Shown one piece after another: positions 8,411 to 17,563 of a stretch of 64,000 nucleotides of DNA (its first letter is position 1; each line of letters opens with the position of its first letter). Under the pieces are notes generated by a model. It had not been told where the DNA came from and did not search any database. It was given only the letters and a program-made list of their open reading frames with translations. Both the position numbers and the translations under genes were made by a program. Source of the stretch: Pararhizobium sp. (GTDB taxonomy: Bacteria; Pseudomonadota; Alphaproteobacteria; Rhizobiales; Rhizobiaceae); contig JAURWE010000101.1 of assembly GCA_030655075.1 (NCBI GenBank), forward strand, positions 62,001 to 126,000, read 5' to 3'.

Positions 8411-9100
8411 GAAATCGAGATCTGCATAATGCGAGACGGGCGTGACGCCGCGCACCCGCTCGATCAGAAGCGGCCGGAACGAGGGCCGGGACTTCAGCCG
8501 CTGATACCAGTCCTTGGCAGTCGGCGCTTCCGTCCAGTCGATCTCGCCGAGGTAGTCGAGCACGGAGACCGAAGCTGCCGCTGCGAGATCGGCATAGGAA
8601 ATCCGGTCGCCGGCCAGCCACTGGCGCGAACCTGCCAGCCAGGAGAGATATTTCATATGCTGGCGGATGTTGACGCGCGACGTGCGCAGCACCTTGGAGT
8701 CCGGTGCGCCACCGCCCTGGTCCGGCGTCATCTGCAGCTTGAAAATTCGCTCGCGCACCAGCGGCCTTGTTACGTCCTGCTCCATCTTCAGCAGGAACCA
8801 TTCGACGAGGCGGCGGATTTCGGCGCGCTGGAACGGGTCTTCGGCCAGAAGGCGGCGGTCGCGCTTCATGATACCGCTTGTCTCGTCGAGATATTCGGAA
8901 ATGACGGCAGCGCCACAGAGTGCCCGCATGCTGTCATCGACATAGACCGGCAAGGTACCAGCGGGATTGAGCGCCAGGAAGTCGCGGCGATTTTCCCAGG
9001 GCTGCTCCTCGGCAAGCTCGGTCTGGTAGCCGTACTCCGACAGGATGAGCCGGATGAAGCGTGACGCGGATGACATGGGATGATGGTAGAGCGTGGGCAT
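8408..9100 (-). CDS. Glutathione S-transferase family protein
   Basis: 230 residues. The N-terminal thioredoxin-fold domain starts MPTLYHHPMSSASRFIRLIL, with the Ser/Arg region expected at the glutathione site, and contains the cis-proline segment NPAGTLPVYVDD near residue 52 and the AVISEYLDE block. An all-helical C-terminal domain follows (residues 90-220) with the SYADLAAAASVSVLDYLG N-capping/hydrophobic staple region. Likely cytosolic; substrate unknown. It is followed by queG across a palindromic repeat and is divergent from uppP. Confidence 0.85.
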   Translation of the reverse strand: MPTLYHHPMSSASRFIRLILSEYGYQTELAEEQPWENRRDFLALNPAGTLPVYVDDSMRALCGAAVISEYLDETSGIMKRDRRLLAEDPFQRAEIRRLVEWFLLKMEQDVTRPLVRERIFKLQMTPDQGGGAPDSKVLRTSRVNIRQHMKYLSWLAGSRQWLAGDRISYADLAAAASVSVLDYLGEIDWTEAPTAKDWYQRLKSRPSFRPLLIERVRGVTPVSHYADLDF

Positions 9101-9250
9101 GGATGATCGGGCTTTACAATCGATGACGGCAAGAAGCGGGATTTGTCGCGGCGCATGATACTGGTCACCGCGCGGCCAAAAGAGCTATAGGAGCTTGCCC
9201 GCTCCAATACAAGCGAATCAGGCAGAGCCACATCCATCAAAGGACAAAAC

Positions 9251-10057
9251 ATGGCTGACCAATCCATCATCAGCGCGCTTTTTCTTGGTCTGATCGAAGG
9301 CCTCACCGAGTTCATTCCCGTCTCTTCCACCGCGCATGTGCTGCTTGCTGGCCATTTTCTTGGCTTCAAATCGCCCGGCAACACCTTTGCCGTGTTGATC
9401 CAGCTGGGGGCGATTCTTGCCATTCTGCTCGTCTATTTCCAGCGGCTGCTTTCGATTGCGCTGTCGCTGCCCTCCAGCGAGAAATCGCGCCGCTTCGTGC
9501 TGGCGGTGCTGATCGCCTTCCTGCCGGCCGCCATCATCGGCGCCATTGCCCATGATTTCATCAAGACGGTGCTGTTCGAAACGCCGATGCTGATCTGCAT
9601 CGTGCTCATCGTTGGGGGCATTATTCTCTATGCGATCGACCGCATGCCGCTGAGCCCGAGATACACCGACGTAATGGATTATCCGCCGTCGCTGGCGCTG
9701 AAGATCGGCCTGTTTCAATGCCTGGCGATGATCCCGGGCACGTCCCGCTCCGGCGCCACCATCGCCGGTGCGCTTCTGATGGGGACCGACAAACGTTCGG
9801 CGGCGGAGTTCTCGTTTTTCCTTGCCATGCCGACCATGCTCGGCGCCTTCACGCTCGACCTCTACAAGAACCGCGATGCCTTGAATTTCGACGATGTGAC
9901 GCTGATTGCCGTCGGCTTCATCGCCGCCTTCGTGTCGGCGCTGTTCGTGGTGCGCTCGCTGCTGGCCTATGTCTCAAGCCGGGGTTTTGCCGTGTTCGCC
10001 ATCTGGCGCATCCTTGTCGGTACCGCCGGCTTCATCGGCCTGTGGGTACTGGGATAG
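9251..10057 (+). CDS. uppP: Undecaprenyl-diphosphatase
   Basis: 268 residues, about eight membrane helices. It recycles the lipid carrier of peptidoglycan and polysaccharide synthesis by dephosphorylating undecaprenyl diphosphate. Both conserved blocks are present: GLIEGLTEFIPVSSTAH near residue 14, which holds the catalytic Glu-rich motif, and MIPGTSRSGATI near residue 162. The size is usual for the family (BacA). Single-gene unit ended by the strong hairpin at 10070-10098. Overexpression of this family gives bacitracin resistance. Confidence 0.93.
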   Translation: MADQSIISALFLGLIEGLTEFIPVSSTAHVLLAGHFLGFKSPGNTFAVLIQLGAILAILLVYFQRLLSIALSLPSSEKSRRFVLAVLIAFLPAAIIGAIAHDFIKTVLFETPMLICIVLIVGGIILYAIDRMPLSPRYTDVMDYPPSLALKIGLFQCLAMIPGTSRSGATIAGALLMGTDKRSAAEFSFFLAMPTMLGAFTLDLYKNRDALNFDDVTLIAVGFIAAFVSALFVVRSLLAYVSSRGFAVFAIWRILVGTAGFIGLWVLG

Positions 10058-10069
10058 CAGACACAAAAA

Positions 10070-10098
10070 ATCCGGAAAGCCCCCAAGGCTTTCCGGAT
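10070..10098. terminator. Bidirectional rho-independent terminator
   Basis: Perfect 12-bp stem ATCCGGAAAGCC (10070-10081) with GGCTTTCCGGAT (10087-10098) and a 5-nt loop. An A run at 10064-10070 gives a U run for minus-strand transcripts. It serves uppP on the plus strand and the small gene at 10127-10282 on the minus strand. Confidence 0.85.
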
Positions 10099-10126
10099 CA
10101 AAACCGCTTCAAATGTTCTGCCGATC

Positions 10127-10282
10127 TTACTTGATGCCGATCGAGCCGGTTACGCACGGGTCAACGCCATAGGCGGACGTGCAGCCGCTGCGGCCTCCGG
10201 CGACCGTCTTCGGTGCCATGAACGAACCAGCCACAACAACGATAGCCGCACATGCAAAGAAAATAGCGATGGACTTGCCCAT
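10127..10282 (-). CDS. Small secreted or membrane-anchored protein, 51 aa
   Basis: Too short to stand out in a standard gene call, but well supported. ATG at 10282 is preceded by a GAGAG ribosome binding site about six bases away, and the frame encodes MGKSIAIFFACAAIVVVAGS followed by a small Gly/Ser-rich tail with two cysteines (SGCTSAYG and DPCVTG) and ends in TAA. The N-terminus is a textbook signal or anchor segment. The bidirectional terminator lies 30 bp downstream. The two cysteines in the exported part could form a disulfide. Function unknown. Confidence 0.65.
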   Translation of the reverse strand: MGKSIAIFFACAAIVVVAGSFMAPKTVAGGRSGCTSAYGVDPCVTGSIGIK

Positions 10283-10550
10283 GAAAACTCTCTCGGAAAA
10301 GGTTGTGCGCGACGGCTTCTGATGATTTCGGTGACGTTGTGCGAGCGGGGTTTATTCGCTGACCCGGCAAACATCAATAAGCCAACATGCTTTATTCGCG
10401 GTAAATGCGCGGAGTTTTTTCAGTGCGGCGAAAGTGCAACGCTTTCACCCTTCGGGCGGCTGAAATGCCTCGATAATGGGCAAAAATAACCACGCCCAAG
10501 GCAGGGTGCGACTATTGGAACCGGCACATATCTTGCCGCGAAGAGTTCTC

Positions 10551-11531
10551 TCAGGCAGCCTTGCCGGAGCGGGTGTACTGGCCCTGCGGGCGGTAGCGCA
10601 CCAGATACGAGGCGAGCACGGATTCTGCCAGTGTCGGGGCGATGCCCATGCCCTTGAGCGTGCGGCCATCGGCTTCAGCGGCAGCCGAGACGATATTGTC
10701 GCTCTTCAGGAGAACGACCTGATCGGGCGTCAGTGGCGGCGTGATCAGGGGGATCATCGAAGCGGCAGAGCCAATCAGCGAGGCAATGCCGAAGGGCAGC
10801 GTCACCAGCGGGCGCTTGCGATCGATGACCTTGAGCATCAGCTCGAGACAGTCGCGGAAGGTCATGACCTCAGGTCCACCCAACTCATAGATCTTCCCCT
10901 TGGCCAGCGTGCCGTCGACGGCACGGGCGACCGCGTCGGCGACATCCGTCACATAGACCGGTTGGAATTTCGTGTGGCCGCCGCCGATCAGCGGCAGGAC
11001 GGGGGCGAAGCGGGCCATTTCGGCGAACTTGTTGAAGAAGCCATCTTCCGGACCGAAGACGATCGACGGGCGCAGAATGACGCCATCAGGCATCGTCTCG
11101 AGAACGGCCTTTTCGGCCCGGCCCTTGGTGCGGGCGTAGGTCGATTCAGCATCGGCATCGGCGCCGATGGCCGAGACGTGCGACAGGGTTGCATTGTACT
11201 TGCGGGCGGCCTCGGCCACGGCGCGGGCACCGAAATCCTGGACGGCATCAAACGTGTTGCGGCCGCTTTCAAAGAGGATGCCGACGCAGTTGACGACGTG
11301 ATCTGAGCCTTCAACGGCGCGGTCGACCGAACTGCGATAGCGCAGGTTGGCCTGCACGAAGGAGATTTGCCCGACATTGCCGAGCGGCTGCAGGAAGCCG
11401 GCGAGATCCGGGCGGCGGACGGCGACGCGGATGCGATAACCCTTGCGTGCCAAGGACCGCACCACATGACGGCCGACAAACCCCGAACCGCCGAAAACAG
11501 TGACGAGCGGAGGAAGGTTGGACAAGGTCAT
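10551..11531 (-). CDS. Complex I NDUFA9-like NAD(P)-binding protein
   Basis: About 326 residues. The N-terminus TVFGGSGFVGRHVV is a GxxGxxG nucleotide-binding loop, followed by VRRP and the SDR-like VSAIGAD, YARTKGRAE and LRPSIVFGPEDGFF blocks typical of the NDUFA9/39-kDa complex I accessory family. The start at 11531 is preceded by AGGAG nine bases upstream and yields a family-length protein; upstream Met codons at 11588 and 11570 lack such a site. Bacterial members are assumed to bind NADPH; a role in complex I is established only in mitochondria and some Alphaproteobacteria. Confidence 0.83.
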   Translation of the reverse strand: MTLSNLPPLVTVFGGSGFVGRHVVRSLARKGYRIRVAVRRPDLAGFLQPLGNVGQISFVQANLRYRSSVDRAVEGSDHVVNCVGILFESGRNTFDAVQDFGARAVAEAARKYNATLSHVSAIGADADAESTYARTKGRAEKAVLETMPDGVILRPSIVFGPEDGFFNKFAEMARFAPVLPLIGGGHTKFQPVYVTDVADAVARAVDGTLAKGKIYELGGPEVMTFRDCLELMLKVIDRKRPLVTLPFGIASLIGSAASMIPLITPPLTPDQVVLLKSDNIVSAAAEADGRTLKGMGIAPTLAESVLASYLVRYRPQGQYTRSGKAA

Positions 11532-11644
11532 GGGAGCGGCTCCTGAAAGGTCGGATGGTGGTTTCTTCATAGAACAATCACCGGACAAGGTGAAGGCTTT
11601 TCAAGCAAGGGCGGCCGCGCAGAAAGCCGCAGCTCCATGAGAGA

Positions 11645-11932
11645 TCAAGTACCCTCGACAACAACCATCTCTGCATCGGCCACTTCCTGGCGGATGGCGG
11701 CAGCGATCTGGTATTCCGGCGAATTGTAGCAATCGACCGCCGCCTGCAGCGACGGGAATTCGATGATGACATTGCGGGCACGCGGCGTGCCTTCAAGCTT
11801 TTCGAACGCCCCGCCCCGGGCAAGGAAATTGGCGCCATATTTTTCGAAAGCCGGTTTTGCGGCGGCGACATAGTCCTTGTAGCGCTCGGTATCGCGCACA
11901 TCGACCCGTGCGATCCAGTAGCCCTTTGCCAT
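11645..11932 (-). CDS. DUF1330 family protein
   Basis: 95 residues of the DUF1330 (dimeric alpha/beta-barrel) family. Diagnostic segments are KGYWIARVDVRDTERYKDYV at the start, KYGANFLARGG in the middle and EFPSLQAAVDCYNSPEYQ near residue 60. Members are small cytosolic proteins of unknown reaction. It starts 27 bp after the pyrF stop, so the two are probably co-transcribed. Confidence 0.85.
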   Translation of the reverse strand: MAKGYWIARVDVRDTERYKDYVAAAKPAFEKYGANFLARGGAFEKLEGTPRARNVIIEFPSLQAAVDCYNSPEYQIAAAIRQEVADAEMVVVEGT

Positions 11933-11959
11933 ATCGATCTCCTGCGCTTGGCCGGCCTC

Positions 11960-12652
11960 TTAGACGGCACCGTTCATTTCGGCGAGAATAGCCCGGGCCG
12001 CCGCAAGCGGGTCGGCTGCCTTGACGATCGGGCGGCCAACGACGAGATGGCTGGAGCCGGCGGCCAGTGCATCGGCCGGTGTCATCACCCGCTTCTGGTC
12101 GCCCTTGTCGGAGCCGGCCGGGCGAATGCCCGGTGTGACCAGCGCCATGTCCGGCCCGATGATCGAGCGGACGGCGCGCGCCTCTTCGGCGGAACAGACG
12201 ATGCCGCCCATGCCGGCGATGCGGGCCTGCTCGGCCCGGCACAGCACCAGCGTGTGGGGATCATATTCGTAGCCGGCGTCGATGACGTCCTGCTCGTCCA
12301 TCGAGGTCAGTACCGTGACGCCGAGCAGGCAGAGGCCGGAGCCCTTGGCCGCCTCGACCGCCGCCTTCATCGCCTTCGGATAGGCGTGCAACGTCAGCAT
12401 CGACATGCCCATCCTGGCGATGTTTTCGACGCCCTTGGCCACCGTGTTGTCGATGTCGAGCAGTTTCATGTCGAGAAAGACCTTCTTGCCGCTGGCGGCG
12501 AGGTCCTTGGCAAAGTCGAGCCCGCCGGCAAAAACCAGCTGGTAGCCGATCTTGTAGAAGACGACCTCGTCGCCGAGCGCCGTCACCAGGGCTTCGGCTT
12601 CCGCAACCGTGGGCAGATCCAGCCCGACGATCAGACGATCAGATGCAGTCAT
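11960..12652 (-). CDS. pyrF: Orotidine 5'-phosphate decarboxylase
   Basis: 230 residues. It makes UMP from OMP, the last step of de novo pyrimidine synthesis. The catalytic segment VFLDMKLLDIDNTVAKG near residue 58 carries the D-x-K-x-x-D charge network, and VTPGIRPAGSDKGDQKR near residue 180 is the phosphate-binding loop. The start at 12652 (MTASDRLIVGLDLP) was chosen over one 14 codons upstream because it matches family length and has an AGGGA site upstream. DUF1330 gene follows. Confidence 0.95.
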   Translation of the reverse strand: MTASDRLIVGLDLPTVAEAEALVTALGDEVVFYKIGYQLVFAGGLDFAKDLAASGKKVFLDMKLLDIDNTVAKGVENIARMGMSMLTLHAYPKAMKAAVEAAKGSGLCLLGVTVLTSMDEQDVIDAGYEYDPHTLVLCRAEQARIAGMGGIVCSAEEARAVRSIIGPDMALVTPGIRPAGSDKGDQKRVMTPADALAAGSSHLVVGRPIVKAADPLAAARAILAEMNGAV

Positions 12653-12748
12653 GTCTTTTATCCCTGCCAGGATTCCATTGCCGTCCAGTCGCACGCGACG
12701 GGGCGCTTCGCAAGATCAAAGACAAAAGATTGCCGGGATGACGCAGCC

Positions 12749-13345
12749 TTAGTGGGCCTTGCGGTAGACCCAGAGCTGGGCCGGAGGGATGTTGCGCATG
12801 ACGAAATCGAAATGCTCGATCTTGTAGAGATGCGGCATGGCGACGACGGGCGAAACCGGGCCGTAGGAAAACTGCACCACCGGTCGGCCTGCCGGCACGC
12901 GGGTGAGAAGATCCTCGATCAGCGAGACGCGCTTGTGCATCGGGAAGTTCAACAGCGGAATGCCCGAGATGACGCTGTCGAACTGCACGCCCTTGTTCGG
13001 CCCCAGCGTTTCCTCGAGATTGAAGGCGTCGCCATTGATGAAATTGACGCCCGGAAAGCGGGTGAGAAGGTGATTGTAGAAATCGGTCGAAAACTCGATC
13101 GAGAAGAGTTTTTCCGGCGCGATGCCGCGCTCGAGAATGGCCTTGGTGATGACGCCGGTGCCTGGGCCGAGCTCGAGAACCGGAAGCTCGGTGCCGGGCG
13201 TGATGACGGCGGCCATCTTGCGGGCGGTGACCGCCGAGGTCGGCATGATGGCGCCGACCGTTCTGGTGTTGCTCATCCAGCCCTTGAAGAAGCGAATTTC
13301 ATCGTCGAATTTCTTGCCGAAACGCTCTTTGATACGCAGTGACAT
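12749..13345 (-). CDS. pmtA: Phospholipid N-methyltransferase (phosphatidylcholine synthesis)
   Basis: 198 residues beginning MSLRIKERFGKKFDDEIRFF, the start typical of rhizobial PmtA. The SAM-binding motif VLELGPGTGVITKAIL is near residue 51, then SIEFSTDFYNHL, INGDAFNLEETLG and SGIPLLNFP. The enzyme methylates phosphatidylethanolamine stepwise to phosphatidylcholine at the inner membrane; phosphatidylcholine is important in rhizobia that interact with plants. The start at 13345 is preferred over 13375 on family alignment. The gene stands alone. Confidence 0.88.
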   Translation of the reverse strand: MSLRIKERFGKKFDDEIRFFKGWMSNTRTVGAIMPTSAVTARKMAAVITPGTELPVLELGPGTGVITKAILERGIAPEKLFSIEFSTDFYNHLLTRFPGVNFINGDAFNLEETLGPNKGVQFDSVISGIPLLNFPMHKRVSLIEDLLTRVPAGRPVVQFSYGPVSPVVAMPHLYKIEHFDFVMRNIPPAQLWVYRKAH

Positions 13346-13741
13346 ACATTCCCCCGACATACAGATCGCACCCAAGTCCTGGCCAATGACGCATTCCGGA
13401 TCGGCTCATGCCGGGAATGCAGGCAAGTCTGCTTTAAGGCCGGGGTTTGGAAGCCGGCGGAGATGTCATCTTGCGCTTGTCTGCGGCGAAAACAAGTCTG
13501 GTTGCGGTGCAATACAAAACTGTTTTGCAGATGTGGCTAATGCACCGCACAAAAATGCCCGGAGGCTTTGGAATCCGGGCATTTGTGAAGGGCGCAGCAG
13601 GACGGCAGTCAAATTCCGTTCAGGCTGAGGCGAAAATGTGTGAGGTCGAGAACCGGAGTGGAGCAGACTTAATGGACGCGAGTACCGGAAGCGCAGAGGT
13701 CAGCCGTTTGCAGCCCCGCCTGGGCGGAATGACGATCTGCC
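13346..13741. other. Intergenic region between pmtA and dnaN
   Basis: 396 bp. It contains the pmtA promoter region on the minus strand and the dnaN terminator hairpin. No gene is supported; plus-strand open frames here (for example 13447-13830) run into the dnaN coding region and have no protein character. Confidence 0.5.
13553..13584 (-). terminator. Rho-independent terminator for dnaN
   Basis: 11-bp perfect stem AAATGCCCGGA (13553-13563) with TCCGGGCATTT (13574-13584) and a 10-nt loop. Read on the minus strand the stem ends in a run of five T. It lies about 160 bp beyond the dnaN stop. Confidence 0.65.
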
Positions 13742-14860
13742 CTAGACGCGCATCGGCATCAGCACATAAAGCGCATCGTCGCCGGCCATGTCGCGCACCA
13801 GGGTCGGTGAACCTGCATCGGCCAGCATGAAGACCGCATCGGTGCCGGAGAGTTGCGCGGTAATGTCGAGCAAGTATTTGGCATTGAAGCCGATTTCGAG
13901 CGGGTCGTTGTCATAGCCGACGGCCAGCTCTTCGGTGGCGCTGCCGGAATCGGGATTGTTGACCGTCAGGGTCAGCTGTCCATCGGCCAGTGCCAGCTTG
14001 ACGGCTCGGCCGCGCTCGGACGAAATCGTCGAGACGCGGTCGACGGCCTGGGCAAACGACTGGCAGTCGATCTTCAGTTCCTTGTCGTTGTTGGCCGGGA
14101 TGACGCGCTGGTAATCGGGAAAGGTGCCATCGATCAGCTTCGAGGTCATGACGATGTTGCCGATCGTCAGGCGGATCTTGGCATCCGAGACTTCGACGGT
14201 GACCATGACATCGGGATTGTCGACCAGCTTCTGCAGCTCGCCGACCGTCTTGCGCGGAATGATGATGCCCGGCATGCCCTCCGAGCCCGATGGCGCCTCG
14301 ATGTCGGCACGGGCGAGGCGATGGCCGTCGGTGGCGACGGCGCGCAGCTTCAGCTTGCCGCCGCTTTCGATCGTGTGGATGAAGATGCCGTTCAGATAAT
14401 AGCGGGTCTCTTCGGTCGAAATGGCGAACTGGGTGCGATCGATCAGCATCTTGAGGTCGGTTGCCTTGATGCGGAACGTGTGGCTGAAGGCACCGGCGGT
14501 CAGATCCGGGAAATCCGACTGCGGCAGGCACTGCAGCGAGAATTTCGAGCGGCCGGACTGGACCGTCATGGTGCTGCCGTCCGGATTGGTGGCGAGCAGC
14601 ACTTCCGAGCCATCCGAAAGCTTGCGGACGATATCGTAGAGAAGATGGGCCGGAACCGTCGTCGCGCCGGCCTGCTCGACCTGCGCCGGCGTTGCCTCGG
14701 TGATTTCTAGATCGAGGTCGGTCGCCTTCATTTCGAGGCTGGCGCCGTCGGAGCGCAAGAGGACGTTCGAGAGGATCGGGATTGTGTTGCGGCGCTCGAC
14801 CACGCGGTGCACGTGGTTCAGCGACTTCAGAAGGTTTGACCGCTCAAGAGTGATGCGCAT
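13742..14860 (-). CDS. dnaN: DNA polymerase III beta sliding clamp
   Basis: 372 residues, the standard length. Three clamp domains; it begins MRITLERSNLLKSLNHV and contains ERRNTIPILSNVLL near residue 22, VSDAKIRLTIGN in the middle and ends PMRV, with the YVLMPMRV terminus typical of the clamp surface that binds client proteins. The reading frame is open for another 104 codons upstream, but those encode no clamp sequence, and 14860 is the conserved start. In contrast to many bacteria it is about 29 kb from dnaA, as expected in rhizobia. Divergent from rsmI. Confidence 0.96.
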   Translation of the reverse strand: MRITLERSNLLKSLNHVHRVVERRNTIPILSNVLLRSDGASLEMKATDLDLEITEATPAQVEQAGATTVPAHLLYDIVRKLSDGSEVLLATNPDGSTMTVQSGRSKFSLQCLPQSDFPDLTAGAFSHTFRIKATDLKMLIDRTQFAISTEETRYYLNGIFIHTIESGGKLKLRAVATDGHRLARADIEAPSGSEGMPGIIIPRKTVGELQKLVDNPDVMVTVEVSDAKIRLTIGNIVMTSKLIDGTFPDYQRVIPANNDKELKIDCQSFAQAVDRVSTISSERGRAVKLALADGQLTLTVNNPDSGSATEELAVGYDNDPLEIGFNAKYLLDITAQLSGTDAVFMLADAGSPTLVRDMAGDDALYVLMPMRV

Positions 14861-15179
14861 GGTGAGACTACCGCTTTCAATCATCGCCAGCCGCAAGTCG
14901 CGGCCCGGCGTCACTGTACTCGTCCTGCTGGGGACCCGGAAGGATGTGGACGGGCAAAATGGCAGAATTACCGTTGAAAAAGCAAGGGCCGTTATCGGGG
15001 TTTTCGCGCTAAACACAGGTCCGCCGCGCTTTGGTGCACATGGCACCGCGCTTGCCCGCTTGCCGAAGCGGTCCTGCTCCACCATAAAGGCCGCAAAGGC
15101 CGGCATCGCGCCGCCATCGCGCAAGGAAACGGCTGTTTTGGACAAGAAGGACGCGAGCCCTGCAGACGGCACGGAGCGG
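14861..15179. other. Divergent promoter region dnaN / rsmI
   Basis: 319 bp between two divergent genes. Both strands stay open through much of it because of high GC, so the rsmI frame could extend upstream (TTG at about 15138 gives an N-terminal extension seen in some rhizobial RsmI). I see no convincing -35/-10 pair or palindrome. Confidence 0.4.
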
Positions 15180-16085
15180 ATGCGCAGCTACCGGGTGCAC
15201 ACGATGACCGTGCCTGCCCGGCCGCTGGAACCAGCGCTCTATCTGGTGGCGACGCCGATCGGCAATCTCGGCGACATTACGCTTAGGGCGCTGGAAACGC
15301 TGGCGGGCGCCGATGTGCTGGCCTGCGAGGATACCCGCGTCACTCGCGTGCTGCTCGACCGCTACGGCATCGTAAACCGGCCCTATGCCTATCACGAGCA
15401 CAATGCCAACGAGGCGGGGCCAAAACTTCTGGCCGCTTTGGAGGCCGGAAAATCCGTGGCGCTGGTTTCCGATGCGGGAACGCCGCTCATCTCCGATCCC
15501 GGCTACAGGCTCGGGCAGATCGCGATTGAGGCCGGGCACCGGGTCGTGCCTATTCCGGGTGCTTCAGCGCCGCTGGCGGCGCTGGTCGCCTCCGGCCTGC
15601 CGAACGAGGCCTTTCTGTTTGCCGGTTTCCTGCCAACCAAGGACAAGGCCAAGCGCGACCGCCTGGCGGAGCTTTCGCGCGTGCCGGCAACCGTGATGTT
15701 CTTCGAATCGCCCCACCGGATCGGCGCGACGCTTGCCGCTGCGGCCGACGTGCTGGGGGCAGTCCGAAAAGCCGCCGTCTGCCGCGAGTTGACCAAGACC
15801 TATGAGGAAATCCGCCGGGGAACGCTTGGCGAGCTGGCGGAGGCCTACGGGGGCGACGAGGTGGTGCGCGGCGAGATCGTGCTGGTCATTGCTCCGCCGG
15901 AGCCCGAGGCGGCGCCGGAAGCGGCCGAAGTCGACACGCTGCTCGCGCGTCTTGCCCAGGACATGCCGGCCGGCAAGGCGGCAACCGAGGCAGCGCGCAT
16001 CACCGGCCTGCCCCGCCGGGATCTCTACCAGCGGCTGCTCGACCTCAAGGGGCCGGACAACAGGCCCTCCGATGACAGGCGCTAA
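15180..16085 (+). CDS. rsmI: 16S rRNA (cytidine-1402-2'-O) methyltransferase
   Basis: About 301 residues. RsmI methylates the ribose of C1402 in 16S rRNA. Family segments: LYLVATPIGNLGDITLRALE near residue 21, ACEDTRVTRVLL near residue 48, YHEHNA, ALVSDAGTPLISDPGY near residue 102 and FFESPHRI near residue 180. The start at 15180 has a GGAG site close upstream; 15204 (MTVPARP) and an upstream TTG are alternatives. It overlaps yraN by 14 bases and heads an rsmI-yraN-gshB group. Confidence 0.92.
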   Translation: MRSYRVHTMTVPARPLEPALYLVATPIGNLGDITLRALETLAGADVLACEDTRVTRVLLDRYGIVNRPYAYHEHNANEAGPKLLAALEAGKSVALVSDAGTPLISDPGYRLGQIAIEAGHRVVPIPGASAPLAALVASGLPNEAFLFAGFLPTKDKAKRDRLAELSRVPATVMFFESPHRIGATLAAAADVLGAVRKAAVCRELTKTYEEIRRGTLGELAEAYGGDEVVRGEIVLVIAPPEPEAAPEAAEVDTLLARLAQDMPAGKAATEAARITGLPRRDLYQRLLDLKGPDNRPSDDRR

Positions 16086-16443
16086 GCCGCCCTCGAAGCA
16101 ACGCCGAAGCGCGTTCCGCCGTGGGCATCTGGCGGAGTACCGGGCCGCCTTGGCGCTGCTGCTGAAGGGGTACAGAATTCTCGCCATCCGCTACAAGACC
16201 AAAATGGGCGAGATCGACATCGTCGCGCGCAAAGGCGACCTTATCGCCTGCGTCGAGGTGAAGGCGCGCGGTAGCCAAGAGGCGGCGATCTCTGCCGTTT
16301 CGGCACCGTCGCAGTCCCGGATCCGGGCGGCCAGCGACATCTGGCTATCGAACCAGCCACTGGCAGCTCGATATTCCATCCGCTACGACATCGTCAGCGT
16401 CACGCCCTGGGGCTGGCCGCGGCATTTTCCGGATGCTTTCTGA
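16072..16443 (+). CDS. yraN: YraN / UPF0102 family nuclease-fold protein
   Basis: 123 residues. The restriction-endonuclease-like fold is recognisable from RRGHLAEYRAALALLLKGYRIL, then KMGEIDIVARKGDLIACVEVKAR, which carries the E-D-ExK catalytic pattern of the PD-(D/E)xK group, and a C-terminal YDIVSVTPWGWPRHFPDAF. The function is uncertain; members sit beside rsmI in very many genomes. It overlaps rsmI by 14 bases and precedes gshB. Confidence 0.9.
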   Translation: MTGAKPPSKQRRSAFRRGHLAEYRAALALLLKGYRILAIRYKTKMGEIDIVARKGDLIACVEVKARGSQEAAISAVSAPSQSRIRAASDIWLSNQPLAARYSIRYDIVSVTPWGWPRHFPDAF

Positions 16444-16518
16444 AGCCATCTTCGCCTTGCCTAAGCTCCTGCCTGCCTCTACATGTGGCGGGGTTTTTCG
16501 AGAGGGAATGGTAGCCAC

Positions 16519-17466
16519 ATGGCGAAGATCAAGAACGTCGCGGTCCAGATGGACCACGTCTCCGGCATCAGCATTGGAGGCGACAGCACCTTCGCAATGA
16601 GCCTCGAGGCGCAGGCCCGTGGCTACAAGCTGTTCCACTACACACCGGACCGGCTGAGCATGCGCGACGGCACCATCATCGCCTCGGTCGAGCCGATGGA
16701 ATTGCGCGACGTCAAGGGCGACCACTACACGCTGGGCGAGCCCGAGCGCATCGACCTGTCGACCATGGACGTGGTGCTGCTGCGCCAGGATCCGCCCTTC
16801 GACATGTCCTATATCACCTCGACGCATTTGCTGGAGCGCATTCATCCCAAGACGCTTGTCGTCAACGATCCGGCCTGGGTGCGCAATTCGCCGGAAAAGA
16901 TTTTTGTCACCGAATTTCCCGACCTGATGCCGAAGACACTGATCACCCGTGATCCGGCCGAAATTGCCCGCTTCCGCCAGGAGATGGGCGACATCATCCT
17001 GAAGCCGCTCTACGGCAATGGCGGCGCCGGCGTCTTCCACTCGACCAAGGACGACCGCAACATGTCATCGCTCTTGGAAATGTTCGGCCAGATGTTCCGC
17101 GAACCCTTCATCGCGCAGGAATATCTGCCGGCGGTGCGCAAGGGTGACAAGCGTATCATTCTTGTCGATGGCGAGCCTGTGGGCGCCATCAACCGGGTGC
17201 CGGCCGAACACGACGCCCGCTCGAACATGCATGCGGGAGGCACGCCGATGCCGACGGAGCTGACGACGCGAGAACAGGAAATCTGCAGCCGCATCGGGCC
17301 GGCACTGCGCGAGCGCGGCTTCCTGCTGGTCGGCATCGACGTCATCGGCGACGTGATGACGGAAATCAACGTCACCTCACCCACCGGCATTCGCGAGGTG
17401 AAGAAATTCGGGGGGGCCGATATTGCCGCCCTTCTGTGGGACGCGATCGAGCGCAAGCGCGGGTGA
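16519..17466 (+). CDS. gshB: Glutathione synthetase
   Basis: 315 residues. It joins glycine to gamma-glutamylcysteine using ATP, the second step of glutathione synthesis. ATP-grasp features: DILLxQDP-like VVLLRQDPPFDM near residue 87, FPDLMPKTLITRD, ILKPLYGNGGAGVF near residue 161 and INVTSPTGIREV near residue 290. The start at 16519 (MAKIKNVAVQMD) matches the family; AGAGGGA lies about 12 bases upstream, rather far. Third gene after rsmI-yraN. Confidence 0.95.
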   Translation: MAKIKNVAVQMDHVSGISIGGDSTFAMSLEAQARGYKLFHYTPDRLSMRDGTIIASVEPMELRDVKGDHYTLGEPERIDLSTMDVVLLRQDPPFDMSYITSTHLLERIHPKTLVVNDPAWVRNSPEKIFVTEFPDLMPKTLITRDPAEIARFRQEMGDIILKPLYGNGGAGVFHSTKDDRNMSSLLEMFGQMFREPFIAQEYLPAVRKGDKRIILVDGEPVGAINRVPAEHDARSNMHAGGTPMPTELTTREQEICSRIGPALRERGFLLVGIDVIGDVMTEINVTSPTGIREVKKFGGADIAALLWDAIERKRG

Positions 17467-17563
17467 GAATCGGCCACCTTTCGCCACCGGCGTTCACATC
17501 TGTTCGACGTTGTTCTAAGCTTTACAACCGGCCACAACCATCATTCGCGCCATAAGCGTATTC

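Noticed and set aside
13742..15172. Extended dnaN of 476 aa
   Set aside because: The first 104 codons have no clamp sequence; the conserved start MRITLERSN is at 14860.
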